DNA of 64,000 nucleotides from Tamarix chinensis (lineage: Eukaryota > Streptophyta > Magnoliopsida > Caryophyllales > Tamaricaceae): NCBI GenBank assembly GCA_030549775.1, contig CM060175.1, forward strand, positions 16,040,212 to 16,104,211. The letters run 5' to 3'. The notes beneath the pieces are model-generated. The model ran no database searches and had not been told where the DNA came from. It saw only the letters and a program-made list of their open reading frames with translations. Shown here in pieces: positions 1-10,103 of this stretch (positions are counted from its first letter, which is position 1; each line of letters begins with the position of its first letter). The translations under genes and the position numbers were made by a program.

Positions 1-519
1 CTCTTTCTTCTTCTCTTCCATTCGGCCATCACCCACCGCCGCCGTCTGCCGCCACCTTTGGTTGTGCCACCACCTCTATTTCTTCCCCCTTCTTTTGGGA
101 AACCCTAAACACCCTAACTCCCACCTTAATTCTCCCTATCTTTTTCCCAACATGCAGCTTTTACCCTTTTCTTTCCTTTTTTAGGCCGCCACCGCTACCG
201 CCGTGAACAACCTCCAGTGCCGCCTATCCCCTCCAGCCTAAGGTTGAACCCTAGACCCTCTTAGCTATTTTCCCTATTTTTATAACCCTTAAATTATTTT
301 ATTTTAATTATTTGCACATAAATACTATTATTATTGTTAATATGTATTATTATTATTATTAGTATTAATGTTTTGATTATTATTTCTGTTGAGGGCTGAA
401 GCCCTATTATATTTTTAATTGGATTTTATTATTATTTTTCTTATTATTAATATTAATATGTTAGTATTATTATAATTATTATTTTTATTATTATTGTTTC
501 AAATTACTGTTATTATTAT

Positions 520-726
520 TTCATTATTAATATTACAACTACTTTACTATTATTTATTTATTTATTATTATTATTATTATTACTATTTCATTATTAATAT
601 TATTATTACTAAATTTTATTATTTATCTTACTAGTATTATTATTAGTATTATTTTGGTAAAGGGGGCCGAAGCATTTATTTTACTTTGTTTTTGAATAAT
701 GTCCTTTTTATTATTATTATTGTTAC

Positions 727-766
<40 letters not shown>

Positions 767-770
767 TATA
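520..770. repeat. (ATT)n-rich microsatellite tract
   Basis: Interrupted ATT/TTA triplets fill this stretch, with the longest clean run at about 709-766. It lies inside LTR-0. Comparable runs occur at about 5335-5383 in LTR-B and 40012-40044 in LTR-D, so the tract is an inherited part of this LTR subfamily rather than an independent local expansion. Confidence 0.85.
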
Positions 771-1289
771 TTCTCATTGATATTACTTTTAGTATCATTA
801 TTATTATTAGAATAAAGTATTTAACCCTACATTAATTATCAACTTTTATAATATTTCTATTATTTCTATATCTTTAGCAAAGTTAGAATTTTGTTAATGT
901 TATTTTATTAGTATGTTATTATTTGGTCAAAGCCCTAGGGAGGCATAGGAGCGTGATCCAAGACCGGTGTCGTTTCAGGTAAGGGGTGCTAAGGCCTTTT
1001 GTGTGCTTATATGCATTATGTGCTTCGCATGCTATGTATCATATGTTCATTATTGTAATCATTTCGTATATGGTATGATGTGGAGTTCAAGAATGTTCAG
1101 GTATTGTTATATGGCATGTGTATTATTTATATATGATGATATGTGTTGTGACCCTATAAGGCATGCATGTGAGGGTGTTGATATGGTTTGTGTGGGAGAA
1201 AGGATGAAAAAGGAGGATGGGGAAAGAGGTTTACCAAGGGAGGTGAGTTAGCCTAATTATTTTAGTGATTCATGAGTGGCAGAATAAAA

Positions 1290-1640
1290 TGGATAATTTT
1301 AAGGTTTCGTGTGGGAGAATCTGATTTATGATTTTATGGTTTTCTATGGGAGAATATAATTTATGGTTTGATATGTGGGAGTCTAATTTATGGTTTTGTA
1401 TGGAAGAATATAATTTATGGTTTTGTGTGGAAGAATATAATTTATGATTTATATGGGAGAATCTAATTTATAGTTTTGTGTGGGAGAATATAATTTATGT
1501 TTTGCTTGAGAGAAACTAATTTATGGTTTTATATGGGATAATCTAATTTATGGTGTTGTATAGGAGAACCTAATGTAGGGTTTGGTAAGGATGAATCTTT
1601 GGTTGTGTATGGATTGAATTTAAAGTTCTGTATGGAGGAA
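1290..1640 (+). repeat. Degenerate ~27-bp tandem repeat in LTR-0
   Basis: About ten imperfect copies of a unit built on GGGAGAATCTAATTTATGG followed by TTTTGTAT or similar. It is followed at about 1880-2050 by a second set of units with GGAGTGGTTAACTATGG. Neither set is obvious in LTR-A or LTR-C. Confidence 0.7.
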
Positions 1641-2333
1641 TCTAGGGTTTTAATTATATGGAAGGATCTAGTGTTGCATGGTTGAATTCAGGGTTTCACG
1701 TGGGATTTTAGGGTTTGCATGAAAAAGTTCGAAGGTTTGCATGGGGAGGTTAATGTCTGCATGGGTATAAAATTTACGTGTGGAAAGTTGATTTGGGATG
1801 TAAGGAAGGTAATGTAAGTGTTGTTTGGGTGTTTGAACACTTGGGATGAAAAAATAATACGTAGGACATTATAAGGGTATGGAGGAGACTGAATTAGGGT
1901 TCGGAGTGATTAACTATGGGTTGTTGTGATTAACTAGGGTTGGAGTGGATAATTGTGGTTTTTTGTGATTAACTAAGGTTTGGAATGGCTAATTATGGTT
2001 GTTATGGTTAAATAAGGTTTGGAGTGGTTAACTATGGGTTGTTGTGGCTGCTTAGGGTTTTTGTTGTATCATTTGTACTTAGTGATTAAAGTGTAAGTAT
2101 AAGGATGGTATTTATGAGTTGAGGTATGTGGGGTGTTAAAATGATTTGGGTTGTGTGAGGTGAATTAAGATGGGCCACTAAGGTCTAAATTAGGATTTTG
2201 GGATAAAACCCTAAAGTGAGATGTGGAGTAGATTTGGAGGATATGTGTTAAAGGAGTGATTCATGCATGTCCAGGGTTAAAATTTTCCGAATAATATACA
2301 TAAAACATTAATCATTCAAAGTGGAAGATTGTT

Positions 2334-2696
2334 GAGCCGGGCCTATACCGGTCCACCGGTGAATAATAGTGGTTAGGGCATGATGCCCTATGTATTTTCG
2401 GTCTACCGGCTATAATAATGGTCAGGCTTTGTACTTCCGGTCCCATAGCTATAATAGTGGGGGATCCCGTGCTCAACAAAACTAAACATATTTTTGCCAA
2501 GACATAGGAAAGACATTGAGTACTTATAATGGAACACCGTGAGAGAAGGGGCCAGACCGGTCTACCGGCAAATAATAGTGGTCAGGAGCTTTATGACCTG
2601 TGCATTTCTGATCCACCGGCTATAACAGTGGTTAGGGCATGATACCCTATGTGTTTCCGGTCCATCAACTATAATAGTGGGGTTCCTGTACTCACA
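2334..2696 (+). repeat. Two clusters of the CCGGTCCACCGG / ATAATAGTGG module (LTR-0)
   Basis: Units of about 50-60 bp contain CCGGTCCACCGG or a variant, then ATAATAGTGG, then a GTCAGG..CCCTG stretch. Cluster one is about 2334-2476 and cluster two about 2552-2696. Each cluster ends with GTGGGG(G/T)T and a copy of GCTCAAC or ACTCAC. The two clusters are separated by a spacer that includes a run resembling ACTTATAATGGAACACCGTG. Confidence 0.85.
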
Positions 2697-2890
2697 TGGA
2701 ATTGATAAAAAGTATGGTGTGAAATGAGTTCTGATCAGAGATTAATTTAAAAATTAATTCGGACTTTAATTGGGCCTTGTACTTTTACCTGAATTGTTCA
2801 TATGCCTTTATGTTGTTATGTTGGATTATGCCCTTTTATTATTCTGCATGGTTTATGTGGTTATATGTTGGCCTTAGTGTTCGGTTACCT

Positions 2891-2950
2891 TACTCAGTAC
2901 ACAGTGTACCGATCACCCTTTTCAAGGGTCCTGCTCATTCCCACGAGTAG
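2891..2950 (+). other. Hairpin row H1-H3 of LTR-0
   Basis: Three successive short inverted repeats: H1 GTACAC/GTGTAC (2897-2902, 2904-2909), H2 ACCCTT/AAGGGT (2915-2920, 2924-2929), H3 CTGCTC/GAGTAG (2931-2936, 2945-2950, one G-U pair). The same row occurs at the same relative place in the other long LTRs with changed arm sequences. Confidence 0.6.
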
Positions 2951-3223
2951 TGTGCCCTTCTGACTTTGTGCAGGTAGGCGAGACATCAGTCGAAGTTGTG
3001 TGTTGAGTTTGTGGTTGGCTCAAGTTCGAGAGAGTTGTGGCCATATTTTAGCCTTTATGTGATTCTATTTCCTTTTATTAATCTTTTATCGGTTGTAACT
3101 ATTTATCTGTTTAAGTTGAATAATAATTCCTTATGCGTACTCTGATTTTTTTTACAACCGTTTAATGCTTATTTGGAATTTGGATTGTATTGATTTATAA
3201 TTTGTTATTTTTTTTAGCCTTAG

Positions 3224-3269
3224 CACTTGGTATTGAAAGGGTCGGAGAGAATCGGTTTGGTACTAAGTG
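3224..3269 (+). other. Stem near LTR 3' end (H4) of LTR-0
   Basis: The arms 3224-3238 (CACTTGGTATTGAAA) and 3255-3269 (GTTTGGTACTAAGTG) pair along 15 bases. Four of these pairs are G-U wobbles and only the innermost is a mismatch. The equivalents in LTR-A and LTR-B pair as well or better. Confidence 0.55.
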
Positions 3270-3353
3270 TGGCGGTAACATCCCCAGAATTCACGGATTT
3301 TAATTCGATTAGTTCTGCTTTTAAAAAAAATTAGTGAATTTTGGGGTGTTACA

Positions 3354-3817
3354 GTATCTATGTTGGGGCACTATATATATATATATATCCATGTGGTTGT
3401 TTAAGGTACAACTCATTATTTAAATCACCATGTAAAAATGTAGATTTCATATTCTTCTATTTTAAATACAAATTCTCTCTTTCTACAATACATAATAATA
3501 ATATCCTAATATTATTCATTTTAACCACAAGAGTAAAGATCTCATTGTACTCGATATCTTTCTTCCTATTAGTAAATCCCCCCAATCCTCCATTATACTT
3601 CCTTAATACAATACAAACACTTATTTAATAATTAAGACTTTTCTTCTTGTTGAAAAGATGCAATTGGTTATTATTCCTCTTTTGAGTGTCCATTTCACCA
3701 TACATAGCTTGTTCCAATTAAAACAAATGATCCAGTCACATAACTTCCTCAAATAATTAAAATTGAATCGGAAAAACATCCATCCTCTCTCAGTAGGTGT
3801 GTTGTCAAAGAGTTTAA
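3354..3817. other. Spacer between LTR-0 and LTR-B, nothing recognised
   Basis: AT-rich sequence with no recognisable gene, terminal repeat or RNA. Short open frames on both strands (up to 95 codons) show no conserved motif. It ends with TTTAA, the left target duplication of LTR-B. Confidence 0.6.
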
Positions 3818-4764
3818 TGAAATACCCCATAATTAATTATTTTGGAAATAAGTCATTAAATAAGGACTATTGGGGAATTTATTTAATTTATTGCTCTTTT
3901 TAGATTAAAAGGGATTATGTAGGGTAAGTTAATAGGAATTTTAAAATAATTTATAAAGGATATCAATATATTTTTTTAGGGCCCTAAATTAGCCTAAAAA
4001 GGAGAATAAATATTTTATTTAACTATTTAAATATTCTTACTCTAAGTACCCAAAGTAAATACTCTAAATATTTATATAAAATAAAATACTAAAATAAAAT
4101 AACATGAAATAGTCTTTTTTCCTCCTTTTTCTTCCTTTTCCTTTTTCTTCTTCTTCCTTCCTTTCTTTTCTTCCTCTTCTCACCCGTTGGGCCAGCCCGC
4201 GGCCCAATTCCCCTTTCCTTTCCTCCTTCCCACGGCCCAGCGCCGTTCAGCCCCCCCTGTGACAGTAAAATGTAGCGTTTCACCCCTCCTTCCGCTGAAA
4301 CGTTGCGCTCTGATTAATGAAGAAGCTGTTGCCTGCCAGCTACCCAACGCCGCGCTTTGTCCAGAAACTCACCAAAACGCTGCATTTTAATAAGTAATTT
4401 TGACCGTTGCCGAACCGGTCGGTTCCCCCTTCTTTTTCTTTTCTCCCCGGACTGCCAGTACGGCCTCCTTCCCTTTTCTCCTTCCCCGCACGTGACCTGC
4501 AAGTTGCTGCCCACCCCCCTATGCGCCGACCGACTGCCTGCGCCGCCTCTCTCTCTCCTTGACTTTCCAGCCATCCTCCCCCGACAAGTCGACACCCGCA
4601 GCACCACTCCCAAGCCTGCTCTTGCCCCCTTTCTTTTTCCCGACCAAGCAGTAGATCTGCCATGGCAAACCCGTGTCGGCCTGCCACCGTCGGCCGACGT
4701 GCCCGATCGCCACCTGACCTGCCTTCCTTTGTCCCCTCTCTCGATCCTCCCCCATTTGCAAGCT

Positions 4765-4772
4765 TATAAATA
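4765..4772 (+). promoter_or_regulatory. TATA box of LTR-B
   Basis: TATAAATA followed by CCCCCAC sits at the end of a pyrimidine-rich, GC-richer block. LTR-D has TATATATA followed by CCCCCAT at the corresponding place (39359), which supports a conserved LTR core promoter with the U3/R boundary a few tens of bases downstream. Confidence 0.6.
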
Positions 4773-5334
4773 CCCCCACGAGCCCAGCATCGGGCTCTTT
4801 CGAAACCCTAACCCAGAAACCACCCTTGCGCCATCCCCGTTTCAGACAGCCACCCCGTCGCCGCCGCCCATCGCCACCGCTCGATCCACCCCCAAAACTC
4901 TTCCTTGCACCACCCTCCACCAACCTAGGCCTCCCTTACCCCTTCGTTTTCTCTGCACGCGCCACCCCGGCTGTGCAAAGTGACCTTCCCGATCAAGCCA
5001 GCCTCGAACCCCGCCGCCCTTCTCATCGCCGCCCACCGCAGTGCCGCCACTTCCAGCACCCCCTCTACTTTCTAAAACCACCAAGGGAGCTTCCCCAACC
5101 TCCCTAGACCCTTTATTTCCCCTTCCAACCTCTCCTCTTCCTTCCTCCACCCTCCACCACTTCTCCACCTTCCTTCTCCCCCATCACCATCGTCGCCGCC
5201 GCCGTGTGCCGTGCACCACCACTTGTGCCACCAGCACCCCTAGGTGGCCCTCTAAACTCCCCAACCCCTAAACCCTTGTTATACAAATGCTAGTTATTTT
5301 TAGTAGTATTATTAGTACTATTCTTAATGTTATT

Positions 5335-5336
5335 AC

Positions 5337-5379
<43 letters not shown>

Positions 5380-5383
5380 TAAC
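5335..5383. repeat. (ATT)n microsatellite in LTR-B
   Basis: A clean run of ATT triplets in the left half of LTR-B, upstream of the LTR-A insertion point. LTR-A inserted into the ATT-rich remainder of this tract, so its TTATT duplication lies in low-complexity sequence. Confidence 0.9.
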
Positions 5384-7189
5384 CTAACCTTGAAATATTT
5401 ATAACTGTTAGTATTACTATTATTAATGACCTATAAATTTAGTATTATTATTTTAACATCATTATTGTTATTATTACTAGTATTACTATTATCATTATTA
5501 TCATGGTTATTATTAGTATTATTATTTGTAATACCCCAAAAATTTCGAAAACCTATATTTTAATAAATTACTTTTATTTGGAATAGAATTGCTTTTAGAT
5601 TATTTATTTTAATTATTTTATGGATTTTAGAGTATGTAAATTTGGATAAGAGTATTTAATAAATTAAAAATAAATTATTTGCTATTTATCATATTGTTTT
5701 ATTTAAATAATTTTCCAAACTAATATTTTACCAACTTTATCCTTTTTAAACTAAAATATTATATTATAATAAATTAAAGGATTAAATTAAATAATTTACC
5801 CAGAATATTATATTTTATGATTTTATAAATTCAATTAAATTATTTTTCCTATTTTTCCATTCCCCTTTTTACACTTTTTTTCCCTTTTTCCTCTTTCTTC
5901 TTTTCTTTTTCCTTTTTCTCCTTCTTCCCTCGGGCTGCCTCGCCAGGCCAGCCCCTCTCCCCCGCACGATTGGGCCAGGCCCGATCTTTCTCCCCCTACG
6001 CCGCCTTCTGCCACTGCCTACTACCACCCTACACCACCACACAGCCCCTTCGAGCCCTACACTTCCTCCCTTCTCCTCCTTTTCCTTTTTCTTCCCAGAT
6101 TTTTCCCCTTACCGTCGAGCCACCTGCAACCGCCTCTACCGCCGCCGTCCGGCCACCTCTGCCGCCACCCAACCCACCGTTCGACACCCTGCAACCCCCT
6201 CTACAACCGCCATCCATTAGTTGGCCGAAACCAACCCTTGTACCCCTCCATCTTTCCCTCCACTTTTCCTTCGTTCTCAACCCTTCCACCTCGACCCACT
6301 TCGGCAGCCACCTTCGCCGCCTTGCCGCCGCCGTCTCCGCCGCCCTATGCCGCCTTGAAACCGTCCCTTGCCTCCACCTACACCCCCTCTACACTCCTGC
6401 ACCATTCCCCTGCCTTAGAACCTCCCCTAACCACCCTCTTTTCTAGCCTAAAGACCCTAACCCGAAAATGATGAATCTTGCTTCCTTCACCCCCCTTTGA
6501 ACCCTTCCACCCCTTATTTTTGCATGAAACTCACGCTGCCCATGCAGCGTGAGCTCCCCTTGGTTTTAAAAATTGTTTGGATAATTTTTAAGGTAAAATG
6601 GTAATTTATGTTAAGTGTTTTATTAATTAAAATTTATAAAGTTTTATACTTTGGTTCTTATTTCTAACATAAATATGATGGATATTATTTTTAGGTGTTG
6701 AGTTGCTAATTAAGCTTGGTAAGATTGATATTTTGCGTGATTAAGGTAACCGTTAATCCTCCCTTAAATATATGGAAAAACGCATGCTAGCACATTTAGG
6801 GTTTAGTATGATTTTATGCAGGTTTGGTATGCTTAGCATGATATGTTTATGGTTTCTTATATTGCTTGTTAAAAAGAAATATCATGATAACTTTTATGCC
6901 ATATGTAGGTATGTTAATTAAGGAAGGAGTTGGAATATGGATAGAAATGTTAAACACTTGTTTATGATGTACCATGTTGTTAATGCATGAATGATGTTAT
7001 TGTTTAAGGGTATTTTAGTAATTATGCTTACGAGATAAATAAATCAATGTGTGTAGTTGCTAATGAGTATTATGTTGAAAAATGATAAGTTGGTGGACTT
7101 AGATGATAAAAATGAAGTATTAATATCATTATTTTATGTAGTGTTAGTAAATTCATAAAAATGGTGAATAAAGGGGTTGAGTGGAAATT

Positions 7190-8420
7190 TTATAAGTGAA
7201 AAGGGTATTTCGGTAATTTTTGAGATAAAAGAATAATATGGAAATCTTATGATTAAATGGTCAATGATAATTTACAAGTAAAGGATAAAATTGTAAGTTG
7301 TGAGAAAGAAGGGTAAAATGGTAATTTTGGAAGTAGGGGTAAAATAGTAATTTTGGATGAAGGAGGGCATTATGGTAATTGTTCAAGTGAAAAGGGCATT
7401 ATGGTAATTTTGGAGGTAGAGGGGCAAAATCATAATTTTATAAGTAAAGGGTAATATGGTAAATTTTATAAGTGAATGGCGAAGTGGAAATTTATAAGTA
7501 AAAGGGGTAATATGGTAAATTGAAAAAGACGGGCAAAATGGTAATTATGCAAGGAAAGATAAAGATGGTAATCTTGGATGTGAAAGGGTAAAATAGTAAT
7601 TTGTAAAGTAAAGGATGTATGGTGGTAATTTTCATAAATAAAAGGATATTATGGTAAAATTGGATGTAAGGGGTAGAATGGTAATTTTGTAAATGAAAGG
7701 ATATTATGGTAAACCTGGGAGTAAGGGGTAACTTGGTAATTATGATAACGACAAAAGATAATTTAGCAAGTAAATTATGATTGTAGAAGGGCAATTGGAT
7801 AAGTATGATACTATAGAAGGGTAATTTGGTAAATTAACCAATTAAAGGGCATTATGGTAATTTTAATAATGGAGAAGGGTAATATAGTAATTTTGATTAT
7901 GAGAAAGGGTAAATTAATATTGGTGATTATGAAGAAGAGTAATTTGGGATTTGTGATAATTAAAAAGGATAAATGGAAATTAAAATAATTGAGAGGGGTA
8001 AAATGGTAATTACGATAAAGGAGAAGGGCAATTTGGTAATTTGTTCAAGTAAAGGGGCAATTTGGTAATTTAACCGATAAAAGGATAAAGTGATAATTGT
8101 TTAACCAACTAAAGGGGCAAAATAGTAATCATGATAATGAATGAGGGTAATTTAGTAATTTATCCAACTCAAGGGCAATTTAGTAATTATAACAAAGGAG
8201 AAGGGCGATCTGGTAACATAACCAACCAAAAGGGAAATATGACAAGTGTAGTAATTATAAGGGGTGAACGGTGGTCTAAAAAGTGTAGGAGACAATTTGG
8301 TAATCTAAAGTGGACAAGGGGTAATTTGGTAATTATGCAACCTTAAGGGTAATGTGGTAATTTATCAAGTAAGGAATGGATACTTAACAATTATATAAGT
8401 AAAGGGGCAAATGAGTGGTT
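7190..8420 (+). repeat. GGTAATTT minisatellite of LTR-A
   Basis: Dozens of degenerate 20-40 bp units built on AAAGGGTAAAATGGTAATTT, GGGCAATTTGGTAATTTAAC and similar. Units are interrupted but keep the phase GGG-x(4-6)-GGTAAT. LTR-C carries the matching array at 17665-18745. It is absent from LTR-0, LTR-B and LTR-D, so it defines an LTR subfamily. Confidence 0.85.
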
Positions 8421-8844
8421 TGTACCTGCCATGCCTTTGATATTGTGGAATATTAATATGATTAAATAATGCTGATTAGCCAAGTAAGAGTATTTAATGA
8501 TTAGTATGGCCTTGATGGTTTCTCTGTGACATCCTGAATAATCCTCTGAATAAGAAACGATTAATGATACCGAAACGATTGAAAGTGAATAAGTATCAGA
8601 TCATCGTGCTTTCTGTGATCACCTTAATTAAGACACTATTAATTAAAGTGAAAGACCTCGAGATCGGGAATGGTGACTCCTTAGGGGTCGCTACCCTAAG
8701 GACGTGGTTTAGTCCACGATTATTCTGGTATTTGCTGGTGTGCCTTTGTGCCCCAGCCAGGCCCTATATCTTACTCTTCCTAGCTCTACGGACCTAGTTA
8801 GGGGGTATGCATACTTATGGATTAGGTGTCCTTGTCGGTAGGGT

Positions 8845-8960
8845 ACTGAGTTAGCTTTATGCACCAGTACGACCAGGGTACCTTTGCGTCCTTGGGTTCA
8901 TGGTTAAAGGGTACTGAGTAGCTGATATGCACCGGTACGACCGGTGTACCTTTGTGTCTC
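8845..8960 (+). repeat. Two direct copies of a GTACTGAGTAGCT block (LTR-A)
   Basis: About 8845-8892 and 8910-8958 share GGTACTGAGT(T)AGCT, then ATGCACC(A/G)GTACGACC, then GGTGTACCTTTG or GGGTACCTTTGCG. LTR-C has the same pair at about 19207-19325. The units contain the near-palindromic GTAC core also seen in hairpin H1. Confidence 0.7.
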
Positions 8961-9055
8961 GGGTTATCGATCTCCCAATCGAGGCAAATAAATATGATTG
9001 ATGTGCTGATTAAAGAAAGGAAAGATACGATAATTGAAAGTGGAATATTAATGAG

Positions 9056-9545
9056 CCGGGCCCATATGATTTACGATATTGCGTACCGGTCCATCGGTTA
9101 TAATAGTGGTCCAGGAGCGTGTTGCCCTGGTGTGTGATTATGAGTACCGGTCCACCGGATATAATAGTGGCCAAGAGCGTTGTGCCCTGGATGATGAGTT
9201 ATATATATATCCCGGTCCACCGATTATAATAGTGGCCAGGAGCGTTGTGCCCTGGATGATGATTACATATATATTCCGGTCCACCGATAATAATAGTGGG
9301 GGTCCCGAGCTCAATAAAATCAGCTATGTATGTGAATAAGATTATGGAAAAATACTAATCACCTATAGTGGAACACCATGTGAGTTGGGGCCAGACTGGT
9401 CCACTGGCAAATAATAGTGGTCAGGTGCGTTCTGCCCTGTGTGTTTATCTTCCGGTCCACCGGCAATAATAGTGGTCAGAGGCGTTCTGCCCTGAGTATA
9501 TACTTTCCGGTCCACCGGCTATAATAGTGGGGTTCTCGTACTCAC
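9056..9545 (+). repeat. CCGGTCCACCGG module clusters of LTR-A
   Basis: Four or so units at about 9056-9311 and three at 9391-9545. Each has CCGGTCCACCGG (or CCGGTCCACCGA), ATAATAGTGG and CCAGGAGCGT..GCCCTG. Both clusters close with GTGGGGGTCCCGAGCTC or GTGGGGTTCTCGTACTC and are separated by ACTTATAGTGG-like sequence ahead of AACACCATG. Confidence 0.88.
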
Positions 9546-9734
9546 ATGGATATAAAATATGATATTGATGGATTAATGACTAAATAATGGCTTAAGGCCC
9601 AAAGTATCGATCGTGACTTATAAAGTATTATGTTTGACATTGTTATGTATGCATCTCTCATTATTTATATGTGTGTGGCTTGCATTATGTGTCGTATGCG
9701 GGCCTATCTTTAAGTGTGGTATTAAAGGGTTACT

Positions 9735-9800
9735 CAGTACCGTAGTACTGAAGGGATTCCCTTTATGGGGCCCCTGCCTATTCAATGAGCAGTGCCCTTG
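9735..9800 (+). other. Hairpin row of LTR-A
   Basis: H1 is CAGTAC/GTACTG (9735-9740, 9745-9750). It is followed by GGGATTCCC with ATGGGGCCCC and by CTGC..GCAG around an AATGA loop. The position matches the H1-H3 row of LTR-B, though H2 and H3 are less regular here. Confidence 0.5.
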
Positions 9801-10057
9801 CAGGTATTTTCAGGTGCTACTCAAGTGGGTTACGGGAAGGAGAGTAAGAAATTTTCTGGTATCATGGCTTTTTCTCTTTCTCATTTAATTTCTCGGTTTT
9901 GAATGTTAACGTTGTTAAAGTAACCATCATTGGTGGATTTTATTCCTGAAAACGATTCAATGCGCTACTCTGATTTAAATATGTTGAAGCTTGCAAATTA
10001 CTCTGATTTATGCATGTTGAATGTCTTTCGATCTGTATTTCATTTTCTTAGCCTTAG

Positions 10058-10103
10058 CACTTGGTACTGGAACGGTATGAGTGAACCGTTCTGGTACTAA
10101 GTG
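10058..10103 (+). other. 18-bp stem near the 3' end of LTR-A (H4)
   Basis: Arms 10058-10075 (CACTTGGTACTGGAACGG) and 10086-10103 (CCGTTCTGGTACTAAGTG) are complementary with three departures. All three are G-U wobbles, so an RNA would be fully paired over 18 bp with a 10-nt loop. The stem lies about 100 bp from the LTR end. Confidence 0.65.

Larger units (their letters stand above)
1..3353 (+). mobile_element. Right part of a long LTR (LTR-0), cut by the window start
   Basis: The segment ends in GGGGTGTTACA at 3353, the same 3' terminus as the complete solo LTRs further along. It shows the same internal order: a pyrimidine-rich start (1-240), AT-rich triplet repeats, a block around 937-980 ending near CCAAGACCGGTGTCGT, GGGAGAAT repeats, the CCGGTCCACCGG module clusters, the hairpin row at 2891 and the stem at 3224. 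No gag-pol coding is visible. The termini are typical of Ty3/gypsy LTRs, and Tekay/Del-like chromoviruses are my best guess from memory of such ends. Whether it is a solo LTR or part of a full element cannot be told because the left end lies outside the window. Confidence 0.75.

Noticed and set aside
967..1251. 94-codon plus-strand frame, Cys/Met-rich
   Set aside because: Inside LTR-0, not preserved at the matching place in LTR-B or LTR-D.
4187..5271. Several overlapping open frames on both strands, up to 208 codons
   Set aside because: Same pyrimidine-rich LTR block in LTR-B; low-complexity translations and overlapping frames on both strands indicate composition, not coding.
5970..6471. 158-codon open frame in LTR-A
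   Set aside because: Low-complexity Pro-rich translation in the pyrimidine block; not maintained in LTR-C.
7190..8420. CRISPR-like array of short repeats
   Set aside because: Units are degenerate, with no constant-length spacers. It is a plant LTR minisatellite.
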